Below are positions 1 to 8,815 of a stretch of DNA of 64,000 nucleotides, one piece after another. A model generated the notes under the pieces. It worked only from the letters and a program-made list of their open reading frames with translations. It did no database searches and was not told where the DNA came from. Position numbers and translations under genes: made by a program. The stretch is from positions 55,507-119,506 of the forward strand of contig JBILHS010000002.1 in NCBI GenBank assembly GCA_044350425.1, in the 5' to 3' direction. The DNA is from M3007 sp044350425. GTDB lineage: Bacteria > Bacteroidota > Bacteroidia > Chitinophagales > Saprospiraceae. Positions within the stretch are counted from its first letter, which is position 1. Every line of letters starts with the position of its first letter.

Positions 1-293
1 TTGTCGTTATACAAGGATTTTAAACGTTCATCCGCAGAGAGTGCGGCATTGGCGAACTCTGTTGGCCGGCTGGCTTTGTCACGTTTACTGCTTCCGATTG
101 AATTGCTGCGCATGGGATGGTCGGAAATAGACCTTGGAGCATCGGCTACATCGGCTTCGGCACCCATTTCCGTGAGAAACCCGCCTTTGCTGTCAGATCT
201 TAAACCGTCTTTTTTACCGATAACGATGAAGATGAGCGCTGCAGAAATACAAGCGGTGGAGAGGAAACCGAAGAATTCGAAAAAATTTTTCAT
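1..293 (-). CDS. Membrane-anchored protein, N-terminal part only (runs off the left edge)
   Basis: An open frame on the minus strand starts at ATG 293 and stays open to base 1, so about 97 residues are visible. It opens MKNFFEFFGFLSTACISALIFIV..., a short Lys/Asn start followed by one hydrophobic stretch (about residues 4-24), which fits an uncleaved signal anchor. After it comes a polar, Ser/Asp/Arg-rich stretch with no domain I recognise. It lies downstream of the glucosaminidase gene on the same strand, separated by an inverted repeat at 339-430. A plus-strand frame covers the same bases but starts at the window edge with a TTG and is low in coding character. Function unknown. Confidence 0.6.
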   Translation of the reverse strand, partial: MKNFFEFFGFLSTACISAALIFIVIGKKDGLRSDSKGGFLTEMGAEADVADAPRSISDHPMRSNSIGSSKRDKASRPTEFANAALSADERLKSLYND

Positions 294-338
294 GTTAAAA
301 AAATTAAAAAAGTGAAGGGAGAGAAATTGTGTGGTGTG

Positions 339-430
339 TTGGTGGATTGGTCTGCCGTTATCTGACTTTAGGCATTATAAATACCAGACTCTGGCAGACC
401 GATCCACCAATATCTAATAACCAATCCACC
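339..430. repeat. Word-type inverted repeat downstream of the glucosaminidase gene
   Basis: Arm 339-356 (TTGGTGGATTGGTCTGCC) pairs with 393-410 at 17 of 18 positions around a 36-nt loop. A third piece, 421-430 (CCAATCCACC), is again the complement of 341-350. It lies between two minus-strand genes and can fold as a long hairpin. Its arms are made of the short words GGTGGATT and GGT. Comparable elements with other words occur at 10270-10364, 24873-25018 and 61404-61555. It could be a terminator or a mobile-repeat remnant. Confidence 0.7.
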
Positions 431-432
431 AT

Positions 433-1350
433 TTAATACATCGCAATGGCTTCATAATCAATCTTCCATAGCTGGTAAGTTTCGATGATTAGGGTAAGTT
501 TTTCAGCATATAACCTTGCAGTTGCGTAGCCGGATTGTTTCAGACCAACGCACCAGGCCGCATAATATGGCACTTGATCATGCCCGAAGATCGGCTTTTT
601 GATCGGGTAAATACCGCCCACTTCATAGGTGCGCAGCATCCAACCATATCGCTTGTCTTGCAGTAGCAATGAATGCCGGCGAAAGCTCTCTCTGGCAGAT
701 GGGTATACTTCAAAACGATCCCAGGCATAGTCGTCGTGCATTTGCATGCAATCCACGGCAAGCGAATGTGGGGTAAAATCCTGGTCATTAATTATTCCGT
801 CCCGGCGAAAACCAGCACGGGCGCGGCATTTGATACCAAAGTGATTGTTGCCCTGAGTTGCCAATACACTTTGTCCGGCATTGGTTTCCAGAATTCCCTG
901 AGCCAAAGTAATGGAAGCAGGGATTTTGCAACGACGCATCTCTATCTCTGCAAAATCTCGATAACGTTCCACATAATCCAGGTAGCGCCCCATACTTTGC
1001 TGGTATTTTCTGCCAAGTTTTGCGCGTAGTTGGGCTTCTACACGAGGGCGTTGCCAATAGGTTGCTCTCCGATTGGGCAGTACATCGGATGCTTTGCGTA
1101 ACAACGAATCTGCGTAAAACGCATCCAGTTCAGCTGCAAAAGTAGAGCCGGCCAGCTCTGCTCCGGTTTTAAAATCAGTAGAAAGTTGTTGGAAAACAGG
1201 CATCTCACTCAATCCTGAGATGCGGGACTCTATTTCATCGCGATACCGTATAACGAGATATCCGGGAATTACAAAGACCAGCAAGGCGATCAGACTCCCT
1301 CGCCCAAATGCTTGAAGACAGCTACCATATTGATCGGTTTTGGGCTGCAT
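433..1350 (-). CDS. GH73-type glucosaminidase with N-terminal membrane anchor
   Basis: 305 aa. Predicted peptidoglycan hydrolase (endo-beta-N-acetylglucosaminidase, FlgJ C-terminal type) acting in the periplasm or at the cell surface. A hydrophobic segment at residues 18-34 anchors it. The catalytic domain runs from about residue 120 to the end, with the family signature IPASITLAQGILETNAGQS; Glu155 is the expected catalytic acid. The following NNHFGIKCR and YPSAxxSFxxHS motifs are also typical. It has no LysM or SH3 cell-wall binding module, which many relatives have. ATG start at 1350. Transcribed toward the truncated membrane protein at the left edge. The family call is firm; the physiological role (cell division, separation or turnover) is not visible. 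Confidence 0.85.
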   Translation of the reverse strand: MQPKTDQYGSCLQAFGRGSLIALLVFVIPGYLVIRYRDEIESRISGLSEMPVFQQLSTDFKTGAELAGSTFAAELDAFYADSLLRKASDVLPNRRATYWQRPRVEAQLRAKLGRKYQQSMGRYLDYVERYRDFAEIEMRRCKIPASITLAQGILETNAGQSVLATQGNNHFGIKCRARAGFRRDGIINDQDFTPHSLAVDCMQMHDDYAWDRFEVYPSARESFRRHSLLLQDKRYGWMLRTYEVGGIYPIKKPIFGHDQVPYYAAWCVGLKQSGYATARLYAEKLTLIIETYQLWKIDYEAIAMY

Positions 1351-1388
1351 CGTTATTGCATGAATCCAAAATGCCGAACAAGATTTGA

Positions 1389-1418
1389 TTTGGGGAGCTG
1401 CTTAGACAGCTCCCCAAA
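1389..1418 (-). terminator. Hairpin after the response regulator gene
   Basis: A 12-bp stem (TTTGGGGAGCTG / CAGCTCCCCAAA) with a 6-nt loop lies between the response regulator (ending at 1481) and the glucosaminidase (starting at 1350). There is no long U-tract, so it is a weak or partial terminator. Confidence 0.5.
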
Positions 1419-1480
1419 TGATGCAGGCATTGCGGTTTAGTATTGAAATCAACACGTATTGCTAAAGCTTCCTCAGCCAA

Positions 1481-2182
1481 TCAATCGTCCACCCGAAATT
1501 TGAAACCCACGCCGTGGATATTCTCTACTTTGATCCGATCATCCAGGCTTAGATACTTGCGCAAACGGGAAATGAATACATCCAGACTGCGCCCGAGGAA
1601 ATAATCATCCTTGCCCCAGATCGTGACCAAAATGAAGGAGCGTTTCACCACTTGATTCCGGTGTTCATTCAGGAGCTTAAGCAGGTCGGCTTCTTTTTGG
1701 GTAAGCGTCTCAGAATAACCTTCCGTAGTAAGACTTAGGTTTTTATAGTCAAAGGCATAATTGCCAATGCTAACCGGCTTGCCGGGCTTGAGGATCACAG
1801 CATATTTCGTACGACGCAGGAAAATATCAATTTTTAACAATAATTCTTCAATGCTAAAAGGCTTGGTCATGTAATCGTCTGCTCCGATGGTTAGACCGTG
1901 AATTTTATCCTGCTTCAAACTTTTAGCCGTCAGAAAAATGATCGGCACATGATCGTCGATCGATCGGATCTCCTGAGCAATGGTAAAACCATCCACCTCC
2001 GGGAGCATTACATCCAGAATGCAGAGGTCAAACTTCTGGCCAGCCTGTATGAGGTCCATTGCTTGCTTGCCATCTGCGCAATAAGTAACGTGATAACCAT
2101 TGAGTTCCAGGTTGTCGCGGGTCACGAAGCTGAGGCTTTCGTCATCCTCTACATAGAGCAGGTTTGCTTTTGAATCGGCCAT
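1481..2182 (-). CDS. OmpR/PhoB-family response regulator (orphan)
   Basis: 233 aa. Two-component transcription regulator. The receiver domain (residues 1-120) has the acidic pocket Asp13/Asp14, phosphoacceptor Asp57 (LCILDVMLP), Thr85 and Lys107 (TKPFS). The winged-helix DNA-binding domain (about 135-230) ends with RSLDVFISRLRKYL and the wing ENIHGVGFKF. It closely resembles the RprY-type regulators of Bacteroidota. No histidine kinase gene is adjacent on either side, so its partner is elsewhere. ATG at 2182, followed upstream by a G/T-word stretch (2183-2223) separating it from glyA. Target genes cannot be read from the sequence. Confidence 0.9.
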   Translation of the reverse strand: MADSKANLLYVEDDESLSFVTRDNLELNGYHVTYCADGKQAMDLIQAGQKFDLCILDVMLPEVDGFTIAQEIRSIDDHVPIIFLTAKSLKQDKIHGLTIGADDYMTKPFSIEELLLKIDIFLRRTKYAVILKPGKPVSIGNYAFDYKNLSLTTEGYSETLTQKEADLLKLLNEHRNQVVKRSFILVTIWGKDDYFLGRSLDVFISRLRKYLSLDDRIKVENIHGVGFKFRVDD

Positions 2183-2223
2183 GGTTGATATAGGTTGGTG
2201 AACTGGTGATTGGGTGAATTGGG
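2183..2223. repeat. Low-complexity GGTTGGTGAA-type stretch between glyA and the response regulator
   Basis: The 41-bp gap on the plus strand is almost wholly made of the words TTGGTGAA, CTGGTGATT and GGGTGAATT. A similar single-arm stretch lies at 62553-62640, also just upstream of a minus-strand gene. No complementary arm is seen nearby. Confidence 0.5.
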
Positions 2224-3489
2224 TTATTCGTAAAGTGGGAATTGCTTCATGAATGCATTTACGGCACTCCTGACTTTGGATTGAGTGGATGAATCATCCG
2301 GTTTTGACATGACCTCATCCATCCATTCTACTACCTGACGACAATCATCCTCATTAAAACCACGAGTCGTTATCGCCGCGGTACCTACCCGAATCCCTGA
2401 AGTGGTCATAGGAGGCTGCGGATCAAAGGGGATCATGTTTTTGTTGACAGTAATGTCAGCTTCTCCCAGGATTTGATCTGCCAATTTTCCGGTCACTCCT
2501 TTACTCCGAAGGTCTATAAGCATCAGGTGGTTATCTGTTCCGCCGGAAATGATATGATAGCCACGGCTTGTAAACTCAGCAGCCATGGCCTGGGCGTTTT
2601 TAATAACCTGCCGGCAATAATCTTTGTAGGCCGGTTGCAAAGCTTCGCCAAAGGCTATAGCCTTGGCCGCAATAACATGTTCCAGTGGACCGCCCTGCAT
2701 TCCAGGAAAAACACCACTGTCCAGAATGCTGGACATTTGGATGGGCTCTCCTTTTTTGGTGGTTCGCCCCCAGGGATTGTCAAAATTTTTGCCCATTAAA
2801 ATAATGCCTCCACGTGGACCTCTTAAAGTTTTGTGGGTGGTACTGGTCACGATATGGCAATGATGAATCGGGTCGTTCAATAATTTTGCAGCAATCAGGC
2901 CGGCAGGATGGGCAATATCTGCCAGGAGCAAAGCTCCCACGGCATCCGCGATAGCGCGAAAGCGCGCATAATCCCAATCCCGGGCATAGGCTGAAGCGCC
3001 ACAAATGATCAACTTAGGTTGCTCCGCCTGTGCGATTGCCGCAACCTTATCCATATCGATCCGGCCTGTATCAGGTTCAACACCATAGAAAACAGGGTTG
3101 TAAACCTTGCCGGAATAGTTCACCGGTGATCCGTGCGACAAGTGCCCGCCGTGTGCAAGGTCAAAGCCCAGGATCTTATCACCTGGCTGCAGGCAGGCAA
3201 GAAAGACCGCAGCATTGGCCTGTGCGCCGGAGTGTGGCTGGACATTGGCCCAGGCGGCGGCAAAAAGTTCTTTGACGCGGTCGATTGCGAGTGTTTCTAC
3301 TTCATCCACTACTTCACAACCACCATAATAACGTCGACCGGGATAACCCTCTGCATATTTATTGGTCAGACAGGAACCCATAGCATCGAGTACCGCTTGG
3401 CTGGTGAAATTTTCAGAAGCAATGAGTTCTACTCCATGGCGTTGTCGCTGGAGTTCTTTTTCGATCAGGGAGAAAATGATATCAGACAT
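2224..3489 (-). CDS. glyA: Serine hydroxymethyltransferase
   Basis: 421 aa from ATG 3489 (MSDIIFSLIEKELQRQ), the usual family length; an in-frame codon 39 bp upstream gives an unlikely extension. It interconverts serine and glycine with tetrahydrofolate in the cytoplasm and so supplies one-carbon units. It depends on PLP. Diagnostic features are ELIASENFTS near residue 21, Asp191 and His194 around the cofactor, and the Schiff-base lysine Lys220 in STTHKTLRGPRGG. It is in the same orientation as the PPIase gene upstream, but a long hairpin at 3555-3635 separates them, so it probably has its own promoter. A TATATTTG box lies only about 5 nt before the ATG. Confidence 0.96.
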   Translation of the reverse strand: MSDIIFSLIEKELQRQRHGVELIASENFTSQAVLDAMGSCLTNKYAEGYPGRRYYGGCEVVDEVETLAIDRVKELFAAAWANVQPHSGAQANAAVFLACLQPGDKILGFDLAHGGHLSHGSPVNYSGKVYNPVFYGVEPDTGRIDMDKVAAIAQAEQPKLIICGASAYARDWDYARFRAIADAVGALLLADIAHPAGLIAAKLLNDPIHHCHIVTSTTHKTLRGPRGGIILMGKNFDNPWGRTTKKGEPIQMSSILDSGVFPGMQGGPLEHVIAAKAIAFGEALQPAYKDYCRQVIKNAQAMAAEFTSRGYHIISGGTDNHLMLIDLRSKGVTGKLADQILGEADITVNKNMIPFDPQPPMTTSGIRVGTAAITTRGFNEDDCRQVVEWMDEVMSKPDDSSTQSKVRSAVNAFMKQFPLYE

Positions 3490-3554
3490 GGGGGCAAATA
3501 TAAAGAAAGCAAAATGTTTTTGGATCACATAGTTCAGAAAGGTTCATAAAAAGG

Positions 3555-3635
3555 AAAAGGGCCTAGATGACTGAAGGAAAAAGATCGAATTAAACCATGT
3601 TTTCGATCTTTTCCAACAAGTATCTAAGCCCTTTT
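3555..3635 (-). terminator. Long nested hairpin between the PPIase gene and glyA
   Basis: Outer arms AAAAGGGCCTAGAT (from 3555) and ATCTAAGCCCTTTT (3622-3635) enclose inner arms GGAAAAAGATCGA (3576-3588) and TCGATCTTTTCC (3603-3614). On the minus strand it follows the stop of the gene at 3657, and the last arm ends in a U-rich run. Likely terminator of the PPIase transcript. Confidence 0.6.
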
Positions 3636-3656
3636 TCAAGACAGCTTACAACGCAA

Positions 3657-5630
3657 CTATTTTTTGATCAAGCCTTTTAACACAGGTTCATTGATCACCA
3701 CCGGATATTCTTTGCGCAGATCTTGTATCCATTTTTTCTCCAAAAAGTCCTGATAATCCGCCACTGCGTAACCACGGGCTTCGGACAGCACTTTGGTGGT
3801 AGGGGGCACGATCGCTTCAATTTTCAGGAAAGAAGCCGTTTTTGTACCGACATCTGTTTTTGCTTCCGTCATATCCCCGGCTTTCCACATGGTTCCAAGA
3901 TCTTTGTTTTTATCCTTTTCGTAGAGCTTTTCCATGACAGAGATCACTTCCGGACTCCCTTTTTTGTTGAATTTCTTGAGCACTTCTGCAGATGGTTTTT
4001 TAGCGGCAAGTGCACGTACTTTGGCTAGCACTTTTGGGTCGTCTGTTTTTAACGTGTAGAAAGTGACGCGGGCGCGCTCATTCCACTTATACTTCATGAC
4101 CAGTTCTTCGTTGTAATAATTCTGAAGTCCAACAGAATCATTGTTGGCACGGTCCCAGACGTTTTGTTTCAAAGCTTCGAACAACAGGATACCCTCTTCG
4201 TATTCACGCATCAGGGATTTGAATTCCGGATATTTGCGATCCAACTGACTTTCTTCAAAAGACATGGCGGTTTCATCTCCCCAGGTTTTGTAAAGTTTGT
4301 TGATGGTTTCCTGGACAGGATAACCAGCGCCGCGCATCCGGTCACGGCCACTCCGCTGACAGTAGTCTTCAAAGTCAGCTACCGTATAGGTCTTACCCTG
4401 TCCATAGCGGAATAAAACATCCTGCGGTTTGCTTGGATCTGGTTTCCACTTGAAGGTGTGAAAAATCGTGTCGGTTTGCTTGGCCGACCAGGCCGCAAAT
4501 GTTTTTTTGTCCTCCGAGTAATTACCTTCTTTTTTAATCCGGCTTATGATGGATTGTTTGGCGGATTCACTGCGGGTGTCTCGTTTTACACGTTCTGAGA
4601 GACCGCGCTTCAATTGCTCAAAGGTACCTACCGGCCGACGGCTTTTGCGTTGGATGATGTGCCAGCCAAGGGTGGTTTCTACAGGTTTGGAAAAGTCGCC
4701 ATCTTTTTCGAGGCCGAATGCGGCATCTTCAAAAGCACGTTGATAGCGATTGATCCCAAAAAAGCCAATGTAGCCGCTTTTGGCTGCTGTGGACTTATCT
4801 TCAGAATAGGTCTGGCAGATGGTCTCCCATTTTCCGCCCGCAAGAAGTGCGTTGTAGGCACTGTCTGCACGCATTTTTTTAGCAACGCTTTTATCCTCAG
4901 ATTCGGCTTTTCGAATCAGGATCTGGTTTACTTCGATTTCTCCGCGCGCAGGGCGGGAAGTATTTACCTTCAATAAATGGTATCCGGCATTTGACCGAAC
5001 CGGCCCGATCAAAAAACCAACGGGTGTGGAGTAAATTGCTTTTTCGATGTCATAATATCCGTCAGGCAGCATCGCCGTAATGAATCCAAGGTTGCCACGG
5101 TTTTCCTTAACTGACTTATCTTCAGAACTATCATAGGCCATTTTACTGAAATCAGCACCTTTTATGATCATTTTGGACCAGTTGAGGGCCCGATTGTATG
5201 CCTTAAGGGTATCTGCAGCGGGTTTGTTGCGCTCACAATTGACCACCATGTGACTGACATCCAGGTCCAACAGCATTCGATCATAAGCCTCCCGAATGAG
5301 CTTCTCGGTCACCTCTTTATCTTCCAGGTAAGATTTTGCCAACTGTTTTTTGTATCCATCCAGTTCGCTGATCAAGGAAGCAATGGTATCCAGCTTCATG
5401 TCTCGGGCTTTTTGCACCTTGAGTTTGAAGTTGGTATAAAGCTCCAGGTATTCCCGGAGACTTTTTTCTGAGAAATCAGCTTTGTCTTGATTTGTCTTCG
5501 AATAAATGTATTTGAACTCAGAAGCGGTAACCGGGTTACCCTTCACTGTAAAAAGTGGAGCATCCGTTTGGGCAGAAGCCGAGCAGGCCAGAAGTATCAT
5601 AGCGGCTGCGGCAATCAAATTTTTAAACAT
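3657..5630 (-). CDS. Periplasmic peptidyl-prolyl isomerase with two parvulin (PpiC) domains, SurA-like
   Basis: 657 aa from ATG 5630, giving a clean signal peptide (MFKNLIAAAAMILLACSASAQ); the longer upstream frame lacks one. Two rotamase domains of the PpiC/SurA type follow at roughly residues 100-205 and 210-315 (DVSHMVV..., EVNQILIRK...GYIGFFG...LGWHIIQRK). The roughly 340-residue C-terminal part is charged and helical, without a domain I can name. The likely role is folding of outer-membrane or secreted proteins in the periplasm. A -7 box TACTTTTG lies at 5705-5712 (minus strand), giving a 5' leader of roughly 70 nt. A long hairpin follows the stop. The domain call is firm; the client proteins are inferred. 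Confidence 0.88.
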   Translation of the reverse strand: MFKNLIAAAAMILLACSASAQTDAPLFTVKGNPVTASEFKYIYSKTNQDKADFSEKSLREYLELYTNFKLKVQKARDMKLDTIASLISELDGYKKQLAKSYLEDKEVTEKLIREAYDRMLLDLDVSHMVVNCERNKPAADTLKAYNRALNWSKMIIKGADFSKMAYDSSEDKSVKENRGNLGFITAMLPDGYYDIEKAIYSTPVGFLIGPVRSNAGYHLLKVNTSRPARGEIEVNQILIRKAESEDKSVAKKMRADSAYNALLAGGKWETICQTYSEDKSTAAKSGYIGFFGINRYQRAFEDAAFGLEKDGDFSKPVETTLGWHIIQRKSRRPVGTFEQLKRGLSERVKRDTRSESAKQSIISRIKKEGNYSEDKKTFAAWSAKQTDTIFHTFKWKPDPSKPQDVLFRYGQGKTYTVADFEDYCQRSGRDRMRGAGYPVQETINKLYKTWGDETAMSFEESQLDRKYPEFKSLMREYEEGILLFEALKQNVWDRANNDSVGLQNYYNEELVMKYKWNERARVTFYTLKTDDPKVLAKVRALAAKKPSAEVLKKFNKKGSPEVISVMEKLYEKDKNKDLGTMWKAGDMTEAKTDVGTKTASFLKIEAIVPPTTKVLSEARGYAVADYQDFLEKKWIQDLRKEYPVVINEPVLKGLIKK

Positions 5631-5704
5631 GCAGAGAGGTATAGATTGGTGTTTTATGTGAAATTCGTCCTCCGTTTTTGGGTTTGGAGGTTTTAAAAAG
5701 CTTG

Positions 5705-5712
5705 CAAAAGTA
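5705..5712 (-). promoter_or_regulatory. Bacteroidota -7 box (TACTTTTG) for the PPIase gene
   Basis: The minus strand reads TACTTTTG, matching the TAnnTTTG consensus, about 75 nt before the chosen ATG at 5630. No good -33 TTTG at 19 nt spacing is seen. Confidence 0.45.
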
Positions 5713-5767
5713 GGAAAGCGCATCAGAACTCAGGAGGCGAGTGCGGTTTTTAAAAAATGTTAACAGG

Positions 5768-5790
5768 CAATTGACAAAGATGGTCAATTG
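5768..5790. promoter_or_regulatory. Palindrome in the divergent PPIase/GH97 intergenic region
   Basis: CAATTGAC-7 nt-GTCAATTG is an 8-bp perfect dyad in the 279-bp gap between the divergent genes at 5630 and 5910. It could be an operator or a small hairpin. Apart from this and the -7 box at 5705, the gap is AT-rich and shows nothing else. Confidence 0.3.
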
Positions 5791-5909
5791 TGAATCATGA
5801 CTTTTGCCCATTTTAGAAGCTAAAACCAGGATAAGCCGGCTTTTGAAAAGCATAACTTTTACCGGAAAAATATAGACATTGCGTTTTTTTAAACCAGCCA
5901 TTTTACAAC

Positions 5910-8009
5910 ATGAACATGAGCATAAGAGTCCTCTTAGCACTTCTTTTTATAACCTTCACCCACGCTTCCACAAGTGCCCAGCCCTTTTCCAAAACCATTC
6001 AATCCCCCAATTATAAAATTCAGCTAACGCTGATGTTGAGTGAAAAGGGCGAACCCAGTTATAAAATCAAGTTTCAGGGAAAAGAAGTAGTAGGCAAATC
6101 TGGCCTTGGGCTTCAGCTGCGAGGCCACGATCTCAGCAAGGGTTTAAAACGAATCGGCGATGGAACCTTGTCCGAAAAAAATACCTGGAAACCTGTTTGG
6201 GGTGAGGAGGATGAAATCAAAAACGAGTACAAAGGGCTTACCCTCAAGCTCTCAGATGCAACCGGGCTTCGTTTTGACATTGTTTTTCGCGTTTACGACG
6301 ATGGAGTGGGATTTCGATATGAGTTCCCTAAAAAAGGCAAAACTAAGGAAATCGTGGTGCTCGATGAACTAACAGAATTCCAAATGAATGGCGACCACAC
6401 CGCCTGGTGGGCGCCCTGCGACTGGGATTCCAATGAGCATACCTACACGCAATCAAAGCTCAGCGAAATTGATGCGACCAAATACCTAACTGATATTGAA
6501 CCTTTTGTGCAACATATCGTGAATGTTCATGCGGTGCAAACGCCCGTGACCATGCAAGCGCCATCCGGCTACTATGTGTCTATTGCGGATGCAGCACTGA
6601 CTGATTACGGCGCTATGCACCTGGAAATTGACCGAGCAACTAAAAAGTTCAGGACGTTCATCATATCTACAGCCGATTCGACGGTAAAGGCAGTCAATAT
6701 GGCCCCATTTAATACCCCTTGGCGGGCAATTCTGCTCAGCCCGGACGCTGCGGGTTTGCTTGCCAACCGTTTGATACTCAACCTGAATGAACCCTGTAAG
6801 ATCAAAGGTGATCTTTCCTGGATCAAACCGCAGAAATACGTAGGGATTTGGTGGGAACTTCATGTTGGAAAAACAGGCTGGAACTACCGCGACAAAGATG
6901 GCAAACCCACCGGCAAACACGGCGCGAACACCGAAAACGTAAAACGGTACATTGACTTTGCTGCCCAAAACGGATTCGCGGGCGTGCTCGTAGAAGGTTG
7001 GTTTGAAGGCTGGGAGGATTGGTTCAACGTGATGCGGCCCGAGATTTTTGATTTTACAAGGCCATACCCTGATTTCGATATGGAAGCAATCAGCCGCTAC
7101 GCCAAAGAAAAAGGGGTGAAGATCATTGTTCACAACGAAACGGGTTCAGCTGTTGCCAGTTACGAACGACAAATGGATGCGGCTTTCGACTATTACCTCA
7201 AAAATGGCTTCAACGCGATCAAAACAGGTTATGTAGGCTTTATCCAACCCAAAGGTCAATGGCATGATGGTCAGGAAATGATATACCACTACAACGAAGT
7301 GCTGCGCCGTGCTGCGGAGAAACACATCATGGTGGTTGCCCACGAACCCGTCCGCCCCAGTGGCTTGCAGCGTACCTGGCCGAATTTTATGGCTTCGGAG
7401 GCTGCACGCGGCCAGGAATTCAACGCCTGGAGCAAGGGTAATGATCCCAGCCATGAACTCACACTTATTTTCACACGCCTACTCGGCGGTCCGATGGATT
7501 ATACCCCCGGAATTTTCCAGGTAGAACTGAATCAATTCGATAAGGCAAAAAAAGACCGGGTGCGCACGACCGTTGCCAAACAACTTGCGCTTTATGTAAC
7601 ATTGTATTCGCCGATTCAAATGGCAGCGGATTTGCCCGAGAATTACGAAAAACGCATGGATGTGTTCCAGTTCATTCGGGATGTCCCTACTGATTGGTCA
7701 GACACAAAAATTCTAAATGCAACGATCGGTGATTTTGTGACAATCGCCAGACGGCAAAAAAAATCGGACGATTGGTTCATAGGCAGCATGACCGACGAAA
7801 CGCCGCGTGAATGCACAGCTAAACTTGATTTTCTGGAATCCGGTAAAACCTATGAAGCTACGATTTATGAGGATGGGAAAGATGCCCATTACCTGGAAAA
7901 CCCTTATCCGGTGAACATTCGAAAAATTAAGGTGCAAAAAGGGGCGGATCTAAAAATTAAGCTGGCAGCTGGTGGTGGCTGCGCTGTTTCGGTCAAAATG
8001 CTGAAATAG
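5910..8009 (+). CDS. Glycoside hydrolase family 97 alpha-glucosidase-type enzyme
   Basis: 699 aa with an N-terminal signal peptide (cleavage near STSAQ). The GH97 architecture is an N-terminal beta-sandwich, a (beta/alpha)8 barrel at about residues 290-560, and a C-terminal beta domain. The barrel carries HNETGS (Glu410), AHEPVRPSG (Glu479) and SEAARGQEF (Glu497). By comparison with SusB of Bacteroides thetaiotaomicron these are the glutamates of the inverting, calcium-dependent alpha-glucosidase branch rather than the Asp-nucleophile alpha-galactosidase branch. Probably periplasmic. No SusC/SusD or other carbohydrate genes are near, so the substrate (starch- or dextran-type glucans) is inferred only from the family. 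Confidence 0.9.
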   Translation: MNMSIRVLLALLFITFTHASTSAQPFSKTIQSPNYKIQLTLMLSEKGEPSYKIKFQGKEVVGKSGLGLQLRGHDLSKGLKRIGDGTLSEKNTWKPVWGEEDEIKNEYKGLTLKLSDATGLRFDIVFRVYDDGVGFRYEFPKKGKTKEIVVLDELTEFQMNGDHTAWWAPCDWDSNEHTYTQSKLSEIDATKYLTDIEPFVQHIVNVHAVQTPVTMQAPSGYYVSIADAALTDYGAMHLEIDRATKKFRTFIISTADSTVKAVNMAPFNTPWRAILLSPDAAGLLANRLILNLNEPCKIKGDLSWIKPQKYVGIWWELHVGKTGWNYRDKDGKPTGKHGANTENVKRYIDFAAQNGFAGVLVEGWFEGWEDWFNVMRPEIFDFTRPYPDFDMEAISRYAKEKGVKIIVHNETGSAVASYERQMDAAFDYYLKNGFNAIKTGYVGFIQPKGQWHDGQEMIYHYNEVLRRAAEKHIMVVAHEPVRPSGLQRTWPNFMASEAARGQEFNAWSKGNDPSHELTLIFTRLLGGPMDYTPGIFQVELNQFDKAKKDRVRTTVAKQLALYVTLYSPIQMAADLPENYEKRMDVFQFIRDVPTDWSDTKILNATIGDFVTIARRQKKSDDWFIGSMTDETPRECTAKLDFLESGKTYEATIYEDGKDAHYLENPYPVNIRKIKVQKGADLKIKLAAGGGCAVSVKMLK

Positions 8010-8021
8010 TCCGAAAAAAAC

Positions 8022-8049
8022 GAAGCCCGGTCGTTGGCGACCGGGCTTC
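8022..8049 (-). terminator. Terminator of the hibernation factor gene
   Basis: A 12-bp stem GAAGCCCGGTCG / CGACCGGGCTTC with a TTGG loop is followed on the minus strand by a run of seven U. It lies between the convergent GH97 and hpf genes, and its U-tract serves the minus-strand gene. Confidence 0.85.
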
Positions 8050-8114
8050 CAGCCTTGATTGTGGCTGTGTGTGTCAGGGATTTCCCCTGCAGAATTTGCT
8101 TTTTTGAAATTGTT

Positions 8115-8450
8115 TTACAAATCAGAGAATCGAATATGAGGAATGGAGGATGTTCTTTCTTTGTGGCGTAAAAGTTGTCTTTTGAGGGTGTCTGCGGAAG
8201 CGGTGGCGGCTGATTCAAATGACCTTCCGGTCTTTTTATCGATCAGCCATCCGCCTGGCAGGAGTAATTTTATTTCTATGATCTTTTCGTGGATCGGGCC
8301 ACCAGTATCTTGTAGCTTGAGTGAAACTTCGGCCTCTACAGATCGGTTCTTGTCAAAGTAGCGGTCTAAGCGTGTGAGTTTTTTTTCGATAAAATCTACC
8401 AACTTGGCATCTGCCTGAAAATGAATTGATTGCACACTTACTTTCATCAT
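8115..8450 (-). CDS. hpf: Ribosome hibernation promoting factor / RaiA family (short form)
   Basis: 111 aa, the length of short HPF/YfiA proteins. It opens MMKVSVQSIHFQADAKLVDFIEKKL, and the beta-alpha-beta-beta-beta-alpha pattern with LDRYFDKNRSVEAEVSLKL is typical of the family. Such proteins bind the 30S subunit at the decoding site and inactivate ribosomes in stationary phase or stress. It lacks the C-terminal dimerisation domain of long HPF. Either of two adjacent ATGs (8450, 8447) could start it. Convergent with the GH97 gene and closed by a strong terminator at 8022-8049. Confidence 0.9.
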   Translation of the reverse strand: MMKVSVQSIHFQADAKLVDFIEKKLTRLDRYFDKNRSVEAEVSLKLQDTGGPIHEKIIEIKLLLPGGWLIDKKTGRSFESAATASADTLKRQLLRHKERTSSIPHIRFSDL

Positions 8451-8815
8451 AGGTAGCGAATGTTAAATGGTGAATGATGTGGATAATCTTAAGAATGAAC
8501 GTTTCGATGTAAGTCTGAATAAAGGACGTTTTGTTTTTGGATCAGGTTGCATCCAATCACGTATTTAACGTCTTTCAAACTTTCAACACCCAATGTTATA
8601 GGCATCTGATTTCTTGAGCAAATTTTTTTTGTTAAATTTTTAAATTAAATTCATCTAAAGATTTTAAAGTTAAAAAAGCCTTAAATTGAAAAATTATAGA
8701 CAAGATAATCTGCCCTTTTCAGCGTATAATTTTTTTGAAAAAAAGCCTTTTATTTGTGAACATTCCCAAGAATATAGACCTTTACACATAAGTTCAGAAC
8801 ACGAAACACAGCACT
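8451..8815. other. 365-bp AT-rich divergent intergenic region
   Basis: The gap between hpf (minus) and the aldehyde dehydrogenase gene (plus) is strongly AT-rich between about 8610 and 8760. It must hold both promoters, but I see no exact TAnnTTTG box at a good distance from either start and no hairpin or RNA gene. The open frame beginning at 8686 is not convincing. Confidence 0.5.

Noticed and set aside
1..315. Plus-strand frame of 104 codons at the left edge
   Set aside because: It starts with TTG at the edge and mirrors a minus-strand frame that has a proper ATG and a membrane anchor.
6486..7133. 215-codon minus-strand frame inside the GH97 gene
   Set aside because: Shadow of a conserved glycosidase domain.
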